From: JBDIAG01 sp963835085
GTDB taxonomy: Bacteria; Actinomycetota; Actinomycetes; Actinomycetales; CAWJMD01
Direction: 5' to 3'
Assembly: GCA_963835085.1 (NCBI GenBank)
Contig: CAWIED010000001.1
Coordinates: forward strand, 1,116,001 to 1,180,000
Length of the DNA stretch: 64,000 nucleotides
Both the position numbers and the translations under genes were made by a program. The notes beneath the pieces were generated by a model. It was given only the letters and a program-made list of their open reading frames with translations. It ran no database searches and was not told where the DNA came from. Shown one piece after another: positions 34,267 to 43,484 of the stretch (position 1 is the stretch's first letter; every line of letters begins with the position of its first letter).

Positions 34267-34516
34267 CAGGAAAAGGTTCCTGGCCTGCGACTGTCGAAAC
34301 CACCTATTACGGAAGAACCGGATAGGCCGGCGCTTCTATCTCCCGGCTCCGTCCACCTGTCGCCCGGTTCTGCTTCTCCGCCCCTGGGCTGCCCGCGCGT
34401 CGCTGAACTAGCCCACCTGTGCCCCCACCGAACCTGCCTCGCGACACTCCACGCCCAGAGCTGGACACCCAGTTCACTTGACACCCAGATCAGACGACTA
34501 ACCGGACGGCATTGCC

Positions 34517-35464
34517 CTAGCCAGGCAGGTGGCTGACGAAGACCGCCGTCCCGGGAAGGAGCGCTCCGCGCAATGGCGACCAGCCGCCCCAGACGTTGGC
34601 GTTGCCCGGCTGCCACTCCGGCTCCACCAGGTCGTCGAGCTGGAAGCCGGCAGCGGCCAGATCGCGTACCCGGTCGCCCACGGTTCGGTGATGTTCGGCG
34701 TAGACGAGACGGCCGGCCTCATCGAGCTCGCGGTAGGGGGTGCGGTCGAAGTACGAACGATTGACGGTCAGACCGCCCTCGCCCGGATCGTCGGGAAACG
34801 CCCAGCGGATCGGGTGGGTCACCGAGAACACCCAGCGTCCACCCCTGCGTAGCACCCGGGCCACCTCGCGCATGATCGCGCCCGGATCCTCCACGAACGG
34901 CACCGCCCCGTAGGCCGAAAAGGCCAGATCGAAGGAGTCGTCGGCGAACGGCAGTCGGGTCGCATCGGCCTGCACCAGAGGAGGCGCAGCACTGGGACCG
35001 GCGGCTGATGACGGGTGTGGCCGCTCCGGCCCGACCGCCTCCACCGGAACACTGATCGCCTGGGCCTGCCGCAGCATGCCGAGCGAGACGTCGAGCGCCA
35101 CCACCTCCCGCGCTCCGGCCGCGGCCGCCCAACGCGCCCCCTGGGCCGCGCCGCTCCCCACCTCGAGTACCCGCAGGCCCGTCAGATCGCCGAGCAATCC
35201 GGCGTCGGCCTCGCGGAGGCCCTCCGGGCCCCAGCACAGGTCGTCGTCACCGAGGAAATGGCCGTGCTCGGCGTAATAGCCCACGGCCTCGCCGTCCCAC
35301 CAGAGCCGGTTGGCCGACTCGCTACGACCGGGTTCGACGGGGCCGTAGCCGTACCTGGCGGTCAGGGCCGTGACCGTGGACGCCGGCTGGACACGCGGGC
35401 GCGGCCAACCCCTGCGCCAGCGCGGGACGGTGCAGCTGGGATGCGCATCGGACCATGCTGTCAT
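34517..35464 (-). CDS. SAM-dependent methyltransferase (Methyltransf_11 type)
   Basis: A 315-residue protein with a class I methyltransferase core. Motif I is LRVLEVGSGAAQGARWAA, followed by the acidic residue of VVALDVSLGML, LPFADDSFDLAFSAYGAVPF (motif II) and VLRRGGRWVFSVTHPIRWAF. The conserved N-terminal region includes RLWWDGEAVGYYAEHG and FLGDDDLCWGPEG, typical of an actinobacterial group of unknown substrate. The first 30 residues are poorly conserved-looking, and the start could lie further in. It is divergent from rpsA, with direct repeats in the gap. Confidence 0.85.
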   Translation of the reverse strand: MTAWSDAHPSCTVPRWRRGWPRPRVQPASTVTALTARYGYGPVEPGRSESANRLWWDGEAVGYYAEHGHFLGDDDLCWGPEGLREADAGLLGDLTGLRVLEVGSGAAQGARWAAAAGAREVVALDVSLGMLRQAQAISVPVEAVGPERPHPSSAAGPSAAPPLVQADATRLPFADDSFDLAFSAYGAVPFVEDPGAIMREVARVLRRGGRWVFSVTHPIRWAFPDDPGEGGLTVNRSYFDRTPYRELDEAGRLVYAEHHRTVGDRVRDLAAAGFQLDDLVEPEWQPGNANVWGGWSPLRGALLPGTAVFVSHLPG

Positions 35465-35570
35465 GTCGGGGCTGTCATGTCGGGGCTGTCCACGATGAGG
35501 CTGTCATGCTGACTGTCACGACGCGCTGACTGTCACGACGCGGACGACCAGCCCAGCACGCCGCGCCGCG

Positions 35571-35600
35571 TTGACCGGTGCGCCCGGCTATCGGTAGTCT
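35571..35600 (+). promoter_or_regulatory. Candidate rpsA promoter (TTGACC, 18 bases, TAGTCT)
   Basis: TTGACC at 35571-35576 and TAGTCT at 35595-35600 are 18 bases apart and fit a housekeeping sigma promoter. This implies a leader of roughly 195 bases before the rpsA ATG. The gap upstream has two direct repeat pairs: TGTCATGTCGGGGC twice at 35460-35487 and TGACTGTCACGACGCG twice at about 35510-35542. Confidence 0.5.
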
Positions 35601-35751
35601 CTACGGTGCGCACGAGCGTGGCTTTGGCTGTCTAGCAGCAGAACAGTGGTCCCGTCATCTCGGTTCTCTTCTCTCCGGCCTCATCGAGTTCTCACGAGGG
35701 CTGGATCTCACGAGGGCTTGGCTTCGTCCCGGGCGTCATCCTGTCCATAAC

Positions 35752-35767
35752 GGGGCCGGCCGGCCCC
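35752..35767. other. 16-bp perfect palindrome in the rpsA leader
   Basis: GGGGCCGGCCGGCCCC is its own complement and lies about 18 bases before the rpsA ribosome binding site (GGAG, 35785). A direct repeat TCTCACGAGGGCT occurs just upstream at 35690-35702 and 35706-35718. Since S1 genes are often autoregulated at translation, the stem could be part of such control; that is inference. Confidence 0.45.
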
Positions 35768-35799
35768 CCGAGCATCTGCCCACACGGAGCCACTCCTAC

Positions 35800-37269
35800 A
35801 TGACAAGCACCAGCGTTCCTCAGGTCGCGATCAACGACATCGGTACGGCTGAGGATTTCCTCGCTGCTATCGACGGCACCATCAAGTACTTCAACGACGG
35901 CGACATCGTCTCCGGCACCATCGTCAAGGTCGACCGCGACGAGGTTCTCCTCGACATCGGCTACAAGACCGAGGGCGTCATCCCGTCTCGCGAGCTGAGC
36001 ATCAAGCATGACGTCGACCCCTCGCAGGTGGTCAACGTCGGCGACGAGGTCGAAGCCCTCGTTCTCCAGAAGGAGGACAAGGAAGGCCGCCTCATCCTGT
36101 CCAAGAAGCGCGCCCAGTACGAGCGCGCCTGGGGCACCATCGAGAAGATCAAGGAAGAGGACGGCGTCGTCGAAGGCACCGTCATCGAGGTCGTCAAGGG
36201 TGGCCTCATCGTCGACATCGGCCTGCGGGGCTTCCTGCCCGCATCGCTGGTCGAGATGCGCCGGGTGCGCGACCTGCAGCCCTACGTGGGTCAGAAGGTC
36301 GAAGCCAAGATCATCGAGCTCGACAAGAACCGCAACAACGTGGTGCTCTCGCGTCGTGCGTGGCTCGAGCAGACCCAGTCGACGGTGCGCATCAACTTCC
36401 TGAACACCCTGCAGAAGGGTCAGGTGCGTTCCGGCGTCGTCTCCTCGATCGTCAACTTCGGTGCGTTCGTCGACCTCGGTGGGGTCGACGGTCTGGTGCA
36501 CGTCTCCGAGCTCTCTTGGAAGCACATCGACCACCCGTCCGAGGTCGTCGAGGTGGGCCAGGAGGTCACCGTCGAGGTGCTCGACGTCGACATGGACCGC
36601 GAGCGGGTGTCGCTGTCGCTCAAGGCCACTCAGGAAGACCCGTGGCAGCACTTCGCCCGCACCCACGCCATCGGCCAGGTGGTGCCGGGCAAGGTCACCA
36701 AGCTCGTTCCGTTCGGTGCGTTTGTGCGGGTCGAGGAAGGCATCGAGGGTCTGGTGCACATCTCCGAGCTCGCGGTGCGGCACGTCGAGATCCCCGAGCA
36801 GGTCGTGCAGGTCAACGACGACCTCTTCGTCAAGGTCATCGACATCGACCTCGAGCGTCGCCGGATCTCGCTGAGCCTCAAGCAGGCCAACGAGGGTGTA
36901 GACGCCGACTCCGAAGACTTCGACCCGTCGCTGTACGGCATGGCTCAGGAGTACGACGAGGCCGGCAACTACAAGTACCCCGAGGGCTTCGACCCCGACA
37001 CCCAGGAATGGATGGAGGGCTTCGAGGCTCAGCGCGAGGAGTGGGAGCGGCAGTACGCCGAGGCCCACGCTCGCTGGGAGCAGCACAAGAAGCAGGTCGC
37101 CGAGGCCGACAAGGCCGAGACGGAGGCCACCAGCGGCGCAGGCGCCGAGGCGGCAGCCACGTCCTACTCCAGCGGTGGCAGCACCGAGTCCGCTCCCGCT
37201 GCCGAGGGTACCCTCGCCTCCGACGAGGCTCTGGCCGCTCTGCGCGAGAAGCTCACCGGCGGCAACTGA
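35800..37269 (+). CDS. rpsA: 30S ribosomal protein S1
   Basis: This 489-residue ribosomal protein binds mRNA at the small subunit. It has four S1 RNA-binding repeats, starting roughly at residues 34 (DGDIVSGTIVKV), 121 (DGVVEGTVIEVV), 206 (KGQVRSGVVSSIVNFGAFVD) and 291 (GQVVPGKVTKLVPFGAFVRV), the usual actinobacterial number. A charged and Ala/Ser-rich tail follows. The ATG at 35800 has GGAG about 11 bases before it. The frame is open further upstream but without homology. It is a single gene with a strong downstream hairpin. Confidence 0.96.
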   Translation: MTSTSVPQVAINDIGTAEDFLAAIDGTIKYFNDGDIVSGTIVKVDRDEVLLDIGYKTEGVIPSRELSIKHDVDPSQVVNVGDEVEALVLQKEDKEGRLILSKKRAQYERAWGTIEKIKEEDGVVEGTVIEVVKGGLIVDIGLRGFLPASLVEMRRVRDLQPYVGQKVEAKIIELDKNRNNVVLSRRAWLEQTQSTVRINFLNTLQKGQVRSGVVSSIVNFGAFVDLGGVDGLVHVSELSWKHIDHPSEVVEVGQEVTVEVLDVDMDRERVSLSLKATQEDPWQHFARTHAIGQVVPGKVTKLVPFGAFVRVEEGIEGLVHISELAVRHVEIPEQVVQVNDDLFVKVIDIDLERRRISLSLKQANEGVDADSEDFDPSLYGMAQEYDEAGNYKYPEGFDPDTQEWMEGFEAQREEWERQYAEAHARWEQHKKQVAEADKAETEATSGAGAEAAATSYSSGGSTESAPAAEGTLASDEALAALREKLTGGN

Positions 37270-37297
37270 GCCTGAACCCCAGGCCATAAGCACGCCT

Positions 37298-37331
37298 CAC
37301 GAGCGCGTCCTCTCCGGAGGGCGCGCTCGTG
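37298..37331 (+). terminator. rpsA terminator hairpin
   Basis: CACGAGCGCG (37298-37307) pairs with CGCGCTCGTG (37322-37331). An inner CCTC/GAGG extends the stem around a TCCG loop. It begins 29 bases after the rpsA stop and is followed by GTCGTTTAAG. The remaining stretch to 37593 has no gene and should hold the promoter of the liv operon. Confidence 0.82.
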
Positions 37332-37593
37332 GTCGTTTAAGGGCGCTCCCACAGACGCACGCTGCAGGGGCGGCGATACCGGTCGTGAACTCAGGAACCC
37401 GCTGCTTGGCGAGCCAAGCACGGGGGGCGATTTGCACAACAACGCGGCATGCCGAGAGAGCCGTTGCCATACCGTGTCCCATTCGTAGCGCCGAACAGGT
37501 GACCAACCTGGCAGGAGCCTGTGTATTGTCTGCCAGCAAGGCGGGCCCGTCCGGGCCGTGAGCACGCGGTGAATCCGTGCGAAAGGTGAGGCT

Positions 37594-38826
37594 ATGCATT
37601 CCACCAAGAAGAGAACTGTCGCAGCAGTGTTCGTTGTTGCGGGTCTGGCGCTGTCGGGCTGTGCGAACTCCAGCAGCTCATCGAGCAGCAGCTCGGCATC
37701 GGGCGGCGGCAAGGTCGACCTGCCAGCGATCTCGAAGATCGACACTCCGGCCGATGCCGTGCTGCCCAAGGGCGACGGCAAGGGCAAGTGCGCCGCCACG
37801 ACCACGCTCGGCTATGTCGGGGCGATGACCGGCCCCAACGCCCAGCTCGGCATCAACATCTACAACGGCGTGCAGCTAGCCATCAACCAGCACAACCAGG
37901 CCAACAAGGACTGCCAGGTGCAGTTCGTGAAGCTGGACACCGGCGGCACCCCTGACGGCGCCACCGGCCCGGTCACCCAGGCCATCAACAACCCGAACAT
38001 CATCGGCGTCATCGGCCTGCCGTTCTCCGGTGAGTCGAAGGCGACCGGCAACATCTTCGACCAGGGTGGCCTCGTGCACATCACCCCGTCGGCCACCAAC
38101 CCGAGCCTGACCCAGAACGGCTGGAAGACGTTCTTCCGCGGCCTGGGCAACGACGCGGTGCAGGGCCCGGCCGCCTCCACGCTCATCACCAAGGAGCTCA
38201 AGGCCAAGAAGGTCTACGTCGTCCAAGACGACTCCGACTACGGCATCGGCCTGGGCACCACCACCTCCAAGGCTCTCGGCAGCGACCTGGTGGGCACCGA
38301 CAAGGTCACCACCGGCCAGAAGGACTTCGGCGCCACGGTCTCCAAGATCATGAACGCCAAGCCCGACGCTGTCTTCTACTCCGGCTACTACGCCGAGGCA
38401 GCGCCCTTCACCCAGCAGCTCGTCACCAAGGGCTACACCGGCCTGATCGTGGCACCTGACGGCGTCAAGGACGACCAGTTCATCAAGCAGGCCGGTTCGT
38501 CGTCCAACGGCGTGTACTTCACCTGCCCCTGCATCCCGGGTGAGCTGATCCCGTCCTTCGCCGACGCCTACAAGGGAGTCAGCGGCGGCGCCGAGCCTGG
38601 CACGTACTCCATCGAGGGTTACGACGCGGCAACCGTGATGCTGTCGGGGATCGACGGCGGCAAGCAGAGCCGCGCCGACCTGCTGGCCTGGGTCAAGGGC
38701 TACGACAAGGATGGCCTGTCGAAGCACTACAAGTGGGATGCGACCGGCGAGCTGCAGGCGCCGGACGTGTACGCCTACAAGGTTGAGGGCGGCAAGATCG
38801 TGCCCGTCGGCAAGATCGAGAAGTAG
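37594..38826 (+). CDS. livJ: Branched-chain amino-acid-type ABC transporter binding lipoprotein
   Basis: A 410-residue lipoprotein. MHSTKKRTVAAVFVVAGLAL followed by SGC gives the signal and lipobox, then a Ser-rich linker. The type I periplasmic binding fold shows GYVGAMTGPNAQLGINIYNG, GVIGLPFSGESKATGNIF, KKVYVVQDDSDYGIGLG and PDAVFYSGYYAEAAPF. AAAGGTGAGG precedes the ATG. It heads an operon with two permeases and two ATPases, so it delivers the substrate; branched-chain amino acids are the usual ligands, but related systems carry urea or amides. A hairpin separates it from livH, which would favour higher production of the binding protein. Confidence 0.92.
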   Translation: MHSTKKRTVAAVFVVAGLALSGCANSSSSSSSSSASGGGKVDLPAISKIDTPADAVLPKGDGKGKCAATTTLGYVGAMTGPNAQLGINIYNGVQLAINQHNQANKDCQVQFVKLDTGGTPDGATGPVTQAINNPNIIGVIGLPFSGESKATGNIFDQGGLVHITPSATNPSLTQNGWKTFFRGLGNDAVQGPAASTLITKELKAKKVYVVQDDSDYGIGLGTTTSKALGSDLVGTDKVTTGQKDFGATVSKIMNAKPDAVFYSGYYAEAAPFTQQLVTKGYTGLIVAPDGVKDDQFIKQAGSSSNGVYFTCPCIPGELIPSFADAYKGVSGGAEPGTYSIEGYDAATVMLSGIDGGKQSRADLLAWVKGYDKDGLSKHYKWDATGELQAPDVYAYKVEGGKIVPVGKIEK

Positions 38827-38839
38827 GAACAATGCGCTG

Positions 38840-38875
38840 ATGCCGCAGGGTCGCAATGAGGCGGCCCTGCGGCAT
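38840..38875 (+). terminator. Hairpin between livJ and livH
   Basis: ATGCCGCAGGG (38840-38850) pairs perfectly with CCCTGCGGCAT (38865-38875) around a 14-base loop, 13 bases after the livJ stop and 45 bases before livH. It probably causes partial termination or protects the livJ mRNA end, giving more binding protein than membrane components. Confidence 0.7.
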
Positions 38876-38920
38876 TAGTCGCGTTCAGTGCTCAATGACA
38901 CTTTTCGGACGGAGCCCTCG

Positions 38921-39925
38921 ATGCAGCACGAGCTTCTGATGCTCGTCGGAAACAGCAACTGGATCAGCTTCGATGTGCAGTCGCTGGCCCAGAACTTCTG
39001 GTCGGCCACCATCGACGGGTTGACCTTCGGTTCCATCTACGCGCTGGTTGCGCTTGGGTACACGCTCGTCTATGGCGTGCTCAACCTGATCAACTTCGCA
39101 CACTCTGAGGTCTTCATCTCGGGTGCCTACGCGGTGTCTTTCACACTGACTGCGCTGGGTTTCGGACCGTCCTTGCCTACCTTGGGCGTGTTCTCCATCG
39201 TGGCTGATTTGCTATTGGCATTGGTCGCAGCCATGATCACCTCGGCAGTGGTGGCTCTGCTCCTGGAGCGGATCGCCTACAAGCCACTCCGAGATCGCAA
39301 CGCACCGCGGCTGGTCTTCCTCATCACGGCGATCGGCATGTCGTTCGTCATCCAGTACACGATCTTCCTGTGGCGAGGTGCCAACCCCGAGGCGAGCGTC
39401 ATCATGTTCCGGCCGGCGCCGGTATTCGACATCGGCGGCACGATCATCGACTCGCAGCAGCTCACCATCATCGTGGCGGCGCTGATCATGATGGTGGTCA
39501 CCGACCAGATCATCGCCCGCAGCAAGATCGGCCGCGGGATCCGGGCGGTGGCCCAGAATCCCGATACGGCGACGCTCATGGGCGTCGACAAAGAGCGAAT
39601 CATCATGACCACGTTCGTGCTGGGCGGTCTGCTGGCCGGGGCGGCGGCTCTCTTCTACACGATGAAGGTGCCGTCCGGAGTTGTGTACAACGGCGGGTTC
39701 ATCCTCGGCATCAAGGCGTTCGCCGCCGCGGTGCTCGGCGGCATCGGCAACGTGCGCGGGGCCCTGCTCGGTGGTCTGGCGCTCGGCCTGATCGGCAACT
39801 ACGGGCAGATCCTGTTGGGCGATGCCCAATGGGCCGACGTCGTCGCGTTCGTCGTGCTCGTTCTCGTGTTGCTCGTGCGGCCGTCGGGCATCCTCGGTCA
39901 GACGTTGGGACGGAGCAAGGCATGA
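38921..39925 (+). CDS. livH: Branched-chain amino-acid ABC transporter permease LivH
   Basis: This 334-residue inner-membrane permease forms the transport channel with LivM. LTFGSIYALVALGYTLVYGV and LINFAHSEVFISGAY are the standard LivH N-terminal signature. RGIRAVAQNPDTATLMGVD is the coupling loop that contacts the ATPases, and KAFAAAVLGGIGNVRGALLG is near the C-terminus. ATG 38921 is preferred to an upstream in-frame start because GGAG lies about 11 bases before it. It overlaps livM by 4 bases (ATGA). Confidence 0.94.
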   Translation: MQHELLMLVGNSNWISFDVQSLAQNFWSATIDGLTFGSIYALVALGYTLVYGVLNLINFAHSEVFISGAYAVSFTLTALGFGPSLPTLGVFSIVADLLLALVAAMITSAVVALLLERIAYKPLRDRNAPRLVFLITAIGMSFVIQYTIFLWRGANPEASVIMFRPAPVFDIGGTIIDSQQLTIIVAALIMMVVTDQIIARSKIGRGIRAVAQNPDTATLMGVDKERIIMTTFVLGGLLAGAAALFYTMKVPSGVVYNGGFILGIKAFAAAVLGGIGNVRGALLGGLALGLIGNYGQILLGDAQWADVVAFVVLVLVLLVRPSGILGQTLGRSKA

Positions 39926-41079
39926 CGATGGACGGCCAGACTCCGATGCCCAGCGCCGAAGGCGCCAAGGATGAGATCAATCGAGAAACCGCGACCCGGC
40001 AGCCTGGCCGTTGGCGGGATAAGTGGGATGGCCTGGCTCGCTGGCAGCAGTGGCTTGTGCTGGTGGTCCCGTTGGTCATCGTCTATCTGCTGCCGGTGCT
40101 CAATCCGCCCATCCTTACGACCGAACCCGGCAACGACTGGCCGCTGGCGTGTGCGGAGATGGCCCGCTATGCGCTCGTGGCGGTGGGACTCAATATCGTC
40201 GTCGGCTATGCCGGCCTGCTCGATCTCGGCTACATCGCGTTCTTCGCGGTGGGTGCCTACACGGCCGCCCTTCTGACGAGCCCCGACTCGCCATACCACC
40301 ACATTCCGTACTTGCTGGCCTTGCCAGCGGCCATTGCCGTCACGATGTGTGCGGGGGTGCTGCTCGGCATCCCCACGCTGCGACTGCGCGGAGATTATCT
40401 AGCCATCGTCACCCTGGGCTTCGGCGAGATTATCCGCGTGCTCGCCACGATCATCCCGGCCATGAAGGGCCAGGTCGGATTCCAGAACATCGGGCGGCCG
40501 CCCGGCACCACCGCCGCCGGCACTCCGATCTTCGTCAACTCCTCCGGCACCCCTTGGTTCTGGCTGTCGGTCACGCTCATCGTGATCGTCCTGATCCTGG
40601 CGGGCAATCTCGAACGTTCCCGGGTCGGCCGCGCCTGGGTCGCGATCCGCGAGGACGAGGACGCTGCCGAGGCCATGGGGGTGCCAACCTTCAAGTACAA
40701 GGTGTGGGCTTTCGCCCTGGGCGCCGGCATCGGCGGATTGTCTGGTGCGGTCTATGCGGGCCAGGTGGGCTTCGTCAACAACCAGAAGTTCGATGTCGTC
40801 ACGTCCATCCTGTTCCTCGCGGCGGTGATCCTGGGCGGAACGGGCAACAAGGGTGGCGCAATCCTCGGCGGCATCATCGTGGCCTACATTCCTTTGCGGT
40901 TCACAGCGATCGCCAACTACAAGTTCCTCATCTTCGGCATCGTGCTGGTGGTCCTCATGCTGTTCCGCCCCCAGGGCCTGATCCCGGCCCGGATGCACCT
41001 GTTGACGTATGCCCGCGAGGCCTACCACAAGGTGCGCCCGCGCAGCGCTGGCACGAAGCTGACGAAGGAGACGCCCTGA
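39922..41079 (+). CDS. livM: Branched-chain amino-acid ABC transporter permease LivM
   Basis: This 385-residue second permease has a hydrophilic N-terminal extension of about 40 residues (with RWRDKWDGLARWQQW). LNIVVGYAGLLDLGYIAFFA is the family signature, as are LRLRGDYLAIVTLGFGEIIR, the coupling loop GRAWVAIREDEDAAEAMGV and GGTGNKGGAILGGIIV. It is joined to livH and livG by stop-start overlaps (TGATG at 41077-41081). The extension is longer than usual. Confidence 0.94.
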   Translation: MTMDGQTPMPSAEGAKDEINRETATRQPGRWRDKWDGLARWQQWLVLVVPLVIVYLLPVLNPPILTTEPGNDWPLACAEMARYALVAVGLNIVVGYAGLLDLGYIAFFAVGAYTAALLTSPDSPYHHIPYLLALPAAIAVTMCAGVLLGIPTLRLRGDYLAIVTLGFGEIIRVLATIIPAMKGQVGFQNIGRPPGTTAAGTPIFVNSSGTPWFWLSVTLIVIVLILAGNLERSRVGRAWVAIREDEDAAEAMGVPTFKYKVWAFALGAGIGGLSGAVYAGQVGFVNNQKFDVVTSILFLAAVILGGTGNKGGAILGGIIVAYIPLRFTAIANYKFLIFGIVLVVLMLFRPQGLIPARMHLLTYAREAYHKVRPRSAGTKLTKETP

Positions 41080-41970
41080 TGACCAGTCTCCCTGAGCCGG
41101 CCGAATCGCTGGAGCCGCAGATCGACGAGGCACTCCTCCAGCAGAGCGGCATCCAACCAGAGGTGGCCGAGGCGATCGCCCCGGACCGCGACTTCGCCGT
41201 GAAAGTGGGGGAGCCCGTCGTGGAGGTCCGCAACCTCACGATGAGGTTCGGCGGCCTGACGGCCCTCGACGACGTGACCTTCGACATCAACCGCGGCGAG
41301 ATCCTCGGCCTGATCGGCCCGAACGGTGCTGGCAAGACCACGTGTTTCAATGCCATGACGGGCGTGTACAAGCCCACGTCGGGCAGCGTCACCCTCGAGG
41401 GTAAGCGGCTCAACGGCCTGAAACAGCACAAGATCACCCGGATCGGCATAGCGCGTACGTTTCAGAACATCCGCCTCTTCGGCGAGATGACCGCGTTGGA
41501 GAACGTCGCCGTCGGCCTCGATGCGCGACACAAAACGAGCGTCGTGGGAGCGCTCACGCGGTTGCCGCGTCACTATGCCGAGGAGAAGTCCACCATCGAG
41601 CGGGGGATGGCTCTGCTGGAGTTCGTAGGTATCGCCGACCAGGCGGCCCAACTGTCGAGGCACCTGCCCTACGGCTATCAGCGACGGTTGGAGATCGCCC
41701 GCGCCCTGGCCACCGACCCGAAGCTGCTCTGCCTCGATGAACCCGCCGCCGGCTTCAACCCCGCGGAGAAGGAAGAGCTGATGGAGCTGATCCGCACCAT
41801 CCGGGCGGACGGCTTCACGGTGCTCCTCATCGAGCATGACATGAGGCTCGTGACGGGCGTGACCGACCGAATCGTCGTGCTGGAGTTCGGCCGAAAGATC
41901 GCTGACGGCACACCCGCCGAGGTGACCTCCGACCCGAAGGTCATCGCCGCCTATCTGGGGGTACCTGACG

Positions 41971-41984
<14 letters not shown>
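41079..41984 (+). CDS. livG: Branched-chain amino-acid ABC transporter ATPase LivG
   Basis: This 301-residue ATPase of the transporter has Walker A GLIGPNGAGKTTCFN, the Q-loop (RTFQNIRLF), a signature region RHLPYGYQRRLEIARALA (LPYG replaces the usual LSGG, normal for LivG), Walker B LLCLDEPAAGFNP and the switch His in LLIEHDM. About 45 extra N-terminal acidic residues precede the ABC domain. The start overlaps the livM stop, and the end overlaps livF by 14 bases. Confidence 0.95.
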
Positions 41985-42684
<700 letters not shown>

Positions 42685-42984
42685 GTTGGAGGCGCCCGGG
42701 CGTTGGAGGTGCCCGGGCACGCACCTCGCGGCGCTCGACTCGGTCAACGTGGCTCCCCCACGCCCTCCCTCACCTCCCTTGCGGGTTGGAGGTGTCCGGG
42801 CACGCACCTCGCGGCGCTCGGCTCGGTCAACGTGGCTCCGCCACGCCCTCCCTCACCTCCCTTGCGATGCACGCACCCGGACACCTCCAACCTGGCGCAA
42901 CACAACCCCAACCACGCCCCCGGGGGCGTGCCCGGACACCTCCAACCTCACTTCCCGACGGAATGAAGGCACTAAGGTCTCAAT
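42685..42984. repeat. 83-bp direct repeat with inverted copies after livF
   Basis: An 83-bp unit beginning GTTGGAGGTGCCCGGGCACG starts at 42702 and again at 42785 with few differences. Its first 20 bases recur inverted as GCACCCGGACACCTCCAACC (42873-42892) and GTGCCCGGACACCTCCAACC (42928-42947), so large stems can form with either direct copy. A short related GTTGGAGGCGCCCGGGC lies at about 42685. Nothing here looks coding. It may end the liv transcript. Its sequence differs from the 73-bp-period family. Confidence 0.85.
42973..42978 (+). promoter_or_regulatory. -10-like TAAGGT before the XRE regulator
   Basis: TAAGGT (TANNNT) ends 6 bases before the GTG at 42985. It could also be read as a weak ribosome binding site (AAGG), so leaderless transcription is likely but not certain. 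Confidence 0.45.
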
Positions 42985-43377
42985 GTGAGCACTTCGTGGA
43001 CTCCGGACAAGGGAGCGGTCGGCGCCTATATTCGTCAGCAGCGTGAGTTGGCCAGCTTGTCGCTGCGCGAGCTCTCGAAATTGTCACAGGTGTCCAATGC
43101 CTACCTGTCGCAGATCGAGCGCGGGCTGCACGAACCGTCCCTTCGTGTGATGAAGGCCGTGGCCGAGGCTTTGTCCGTCCCGTTGGAAGACCTGCTCGCG
43201 CGCACTAACGAGCCGACCGACGCGGCGCTCGTGCCGGCCAAGCCCAAGGTTGACGTCGAGGCTGCTATCCGCGCCGAGGATCGGCTTGCCCCCGCGCAGC
43301 AGGAGGCGCTCATCGCTGTGTATCGCAGCTACCTGGCGGTCTCTGCCGCGATCAATCCCAGCCGCGGCCGTCGGTGA
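42985..43377 (+). CDS. XRE-family DNA-binding regulator
   Basis: A 130-residue protein with an N-terminal Cro/C1-type helix-turn-helix, residues about 12-70: GAYIRQQRELASLSLRELSK then VSNAYLSQIERGLHEPSL, where the recognition helix contains NAYLSQIERG. The C-terminal part, with Glu/Ala-rich helix DRLAPAQQEALIAVYRSYL, probably mediates dimerisation. Small regulators like this, next to coaE or uvrB, are common in actinobacteria. Targets are unknown. The end of the gene is followed by 16-bp tandem repeats. Confidence 0.85.
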   Translation: MSTSWTPDKGAVGAYIRQQRELASLSLRELSKLSQVSNAYLSQIERGLHEPSLRVMKAVAEALSVPLEDLLARTNEPTDAALVPAKPKVDVEAAIRAEDRLAPAQQEALIAVYRSYLAVSAAINPSRGRR

Positions 43378-43417
43378 CTGCCGAGCTCGGTACACCGGGC
43401 TCGGGTTGGCGGGCAAT

Positions 43418-43481
43418 GAGTTTGGTGGGCAGTGAGTTTGGTGGGCAGTGAGTTTGGTGGGCAGTGAGTTTGGCGGACAGT
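43418..43481 (+). repeat. Four tandem 16-bp repeats before coaE
   Basis: GAGTTTGGTGGGCAGT is repeated at 43418, 43434 and 43450, with a fourth slightly changed copy (GAGTTTGGCGGACAGT) at 43466; a degenerate copy precedes them. They end 3 bases before the coaE ATG at 43485, so copy number would move or alter the ribosome binding region (GGCGGAC). Perfect short tandem copies suggest slippage and possible strain variation. Confidence 0.9.
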
Positions 43482-43484
43482 GAG

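Noticed and set aside
35578..35799. N-terminal extension of rpsA
   Set aside because: The upstream open frame covers the probable promoter and leader, and homologues start near the ATG at 35800.
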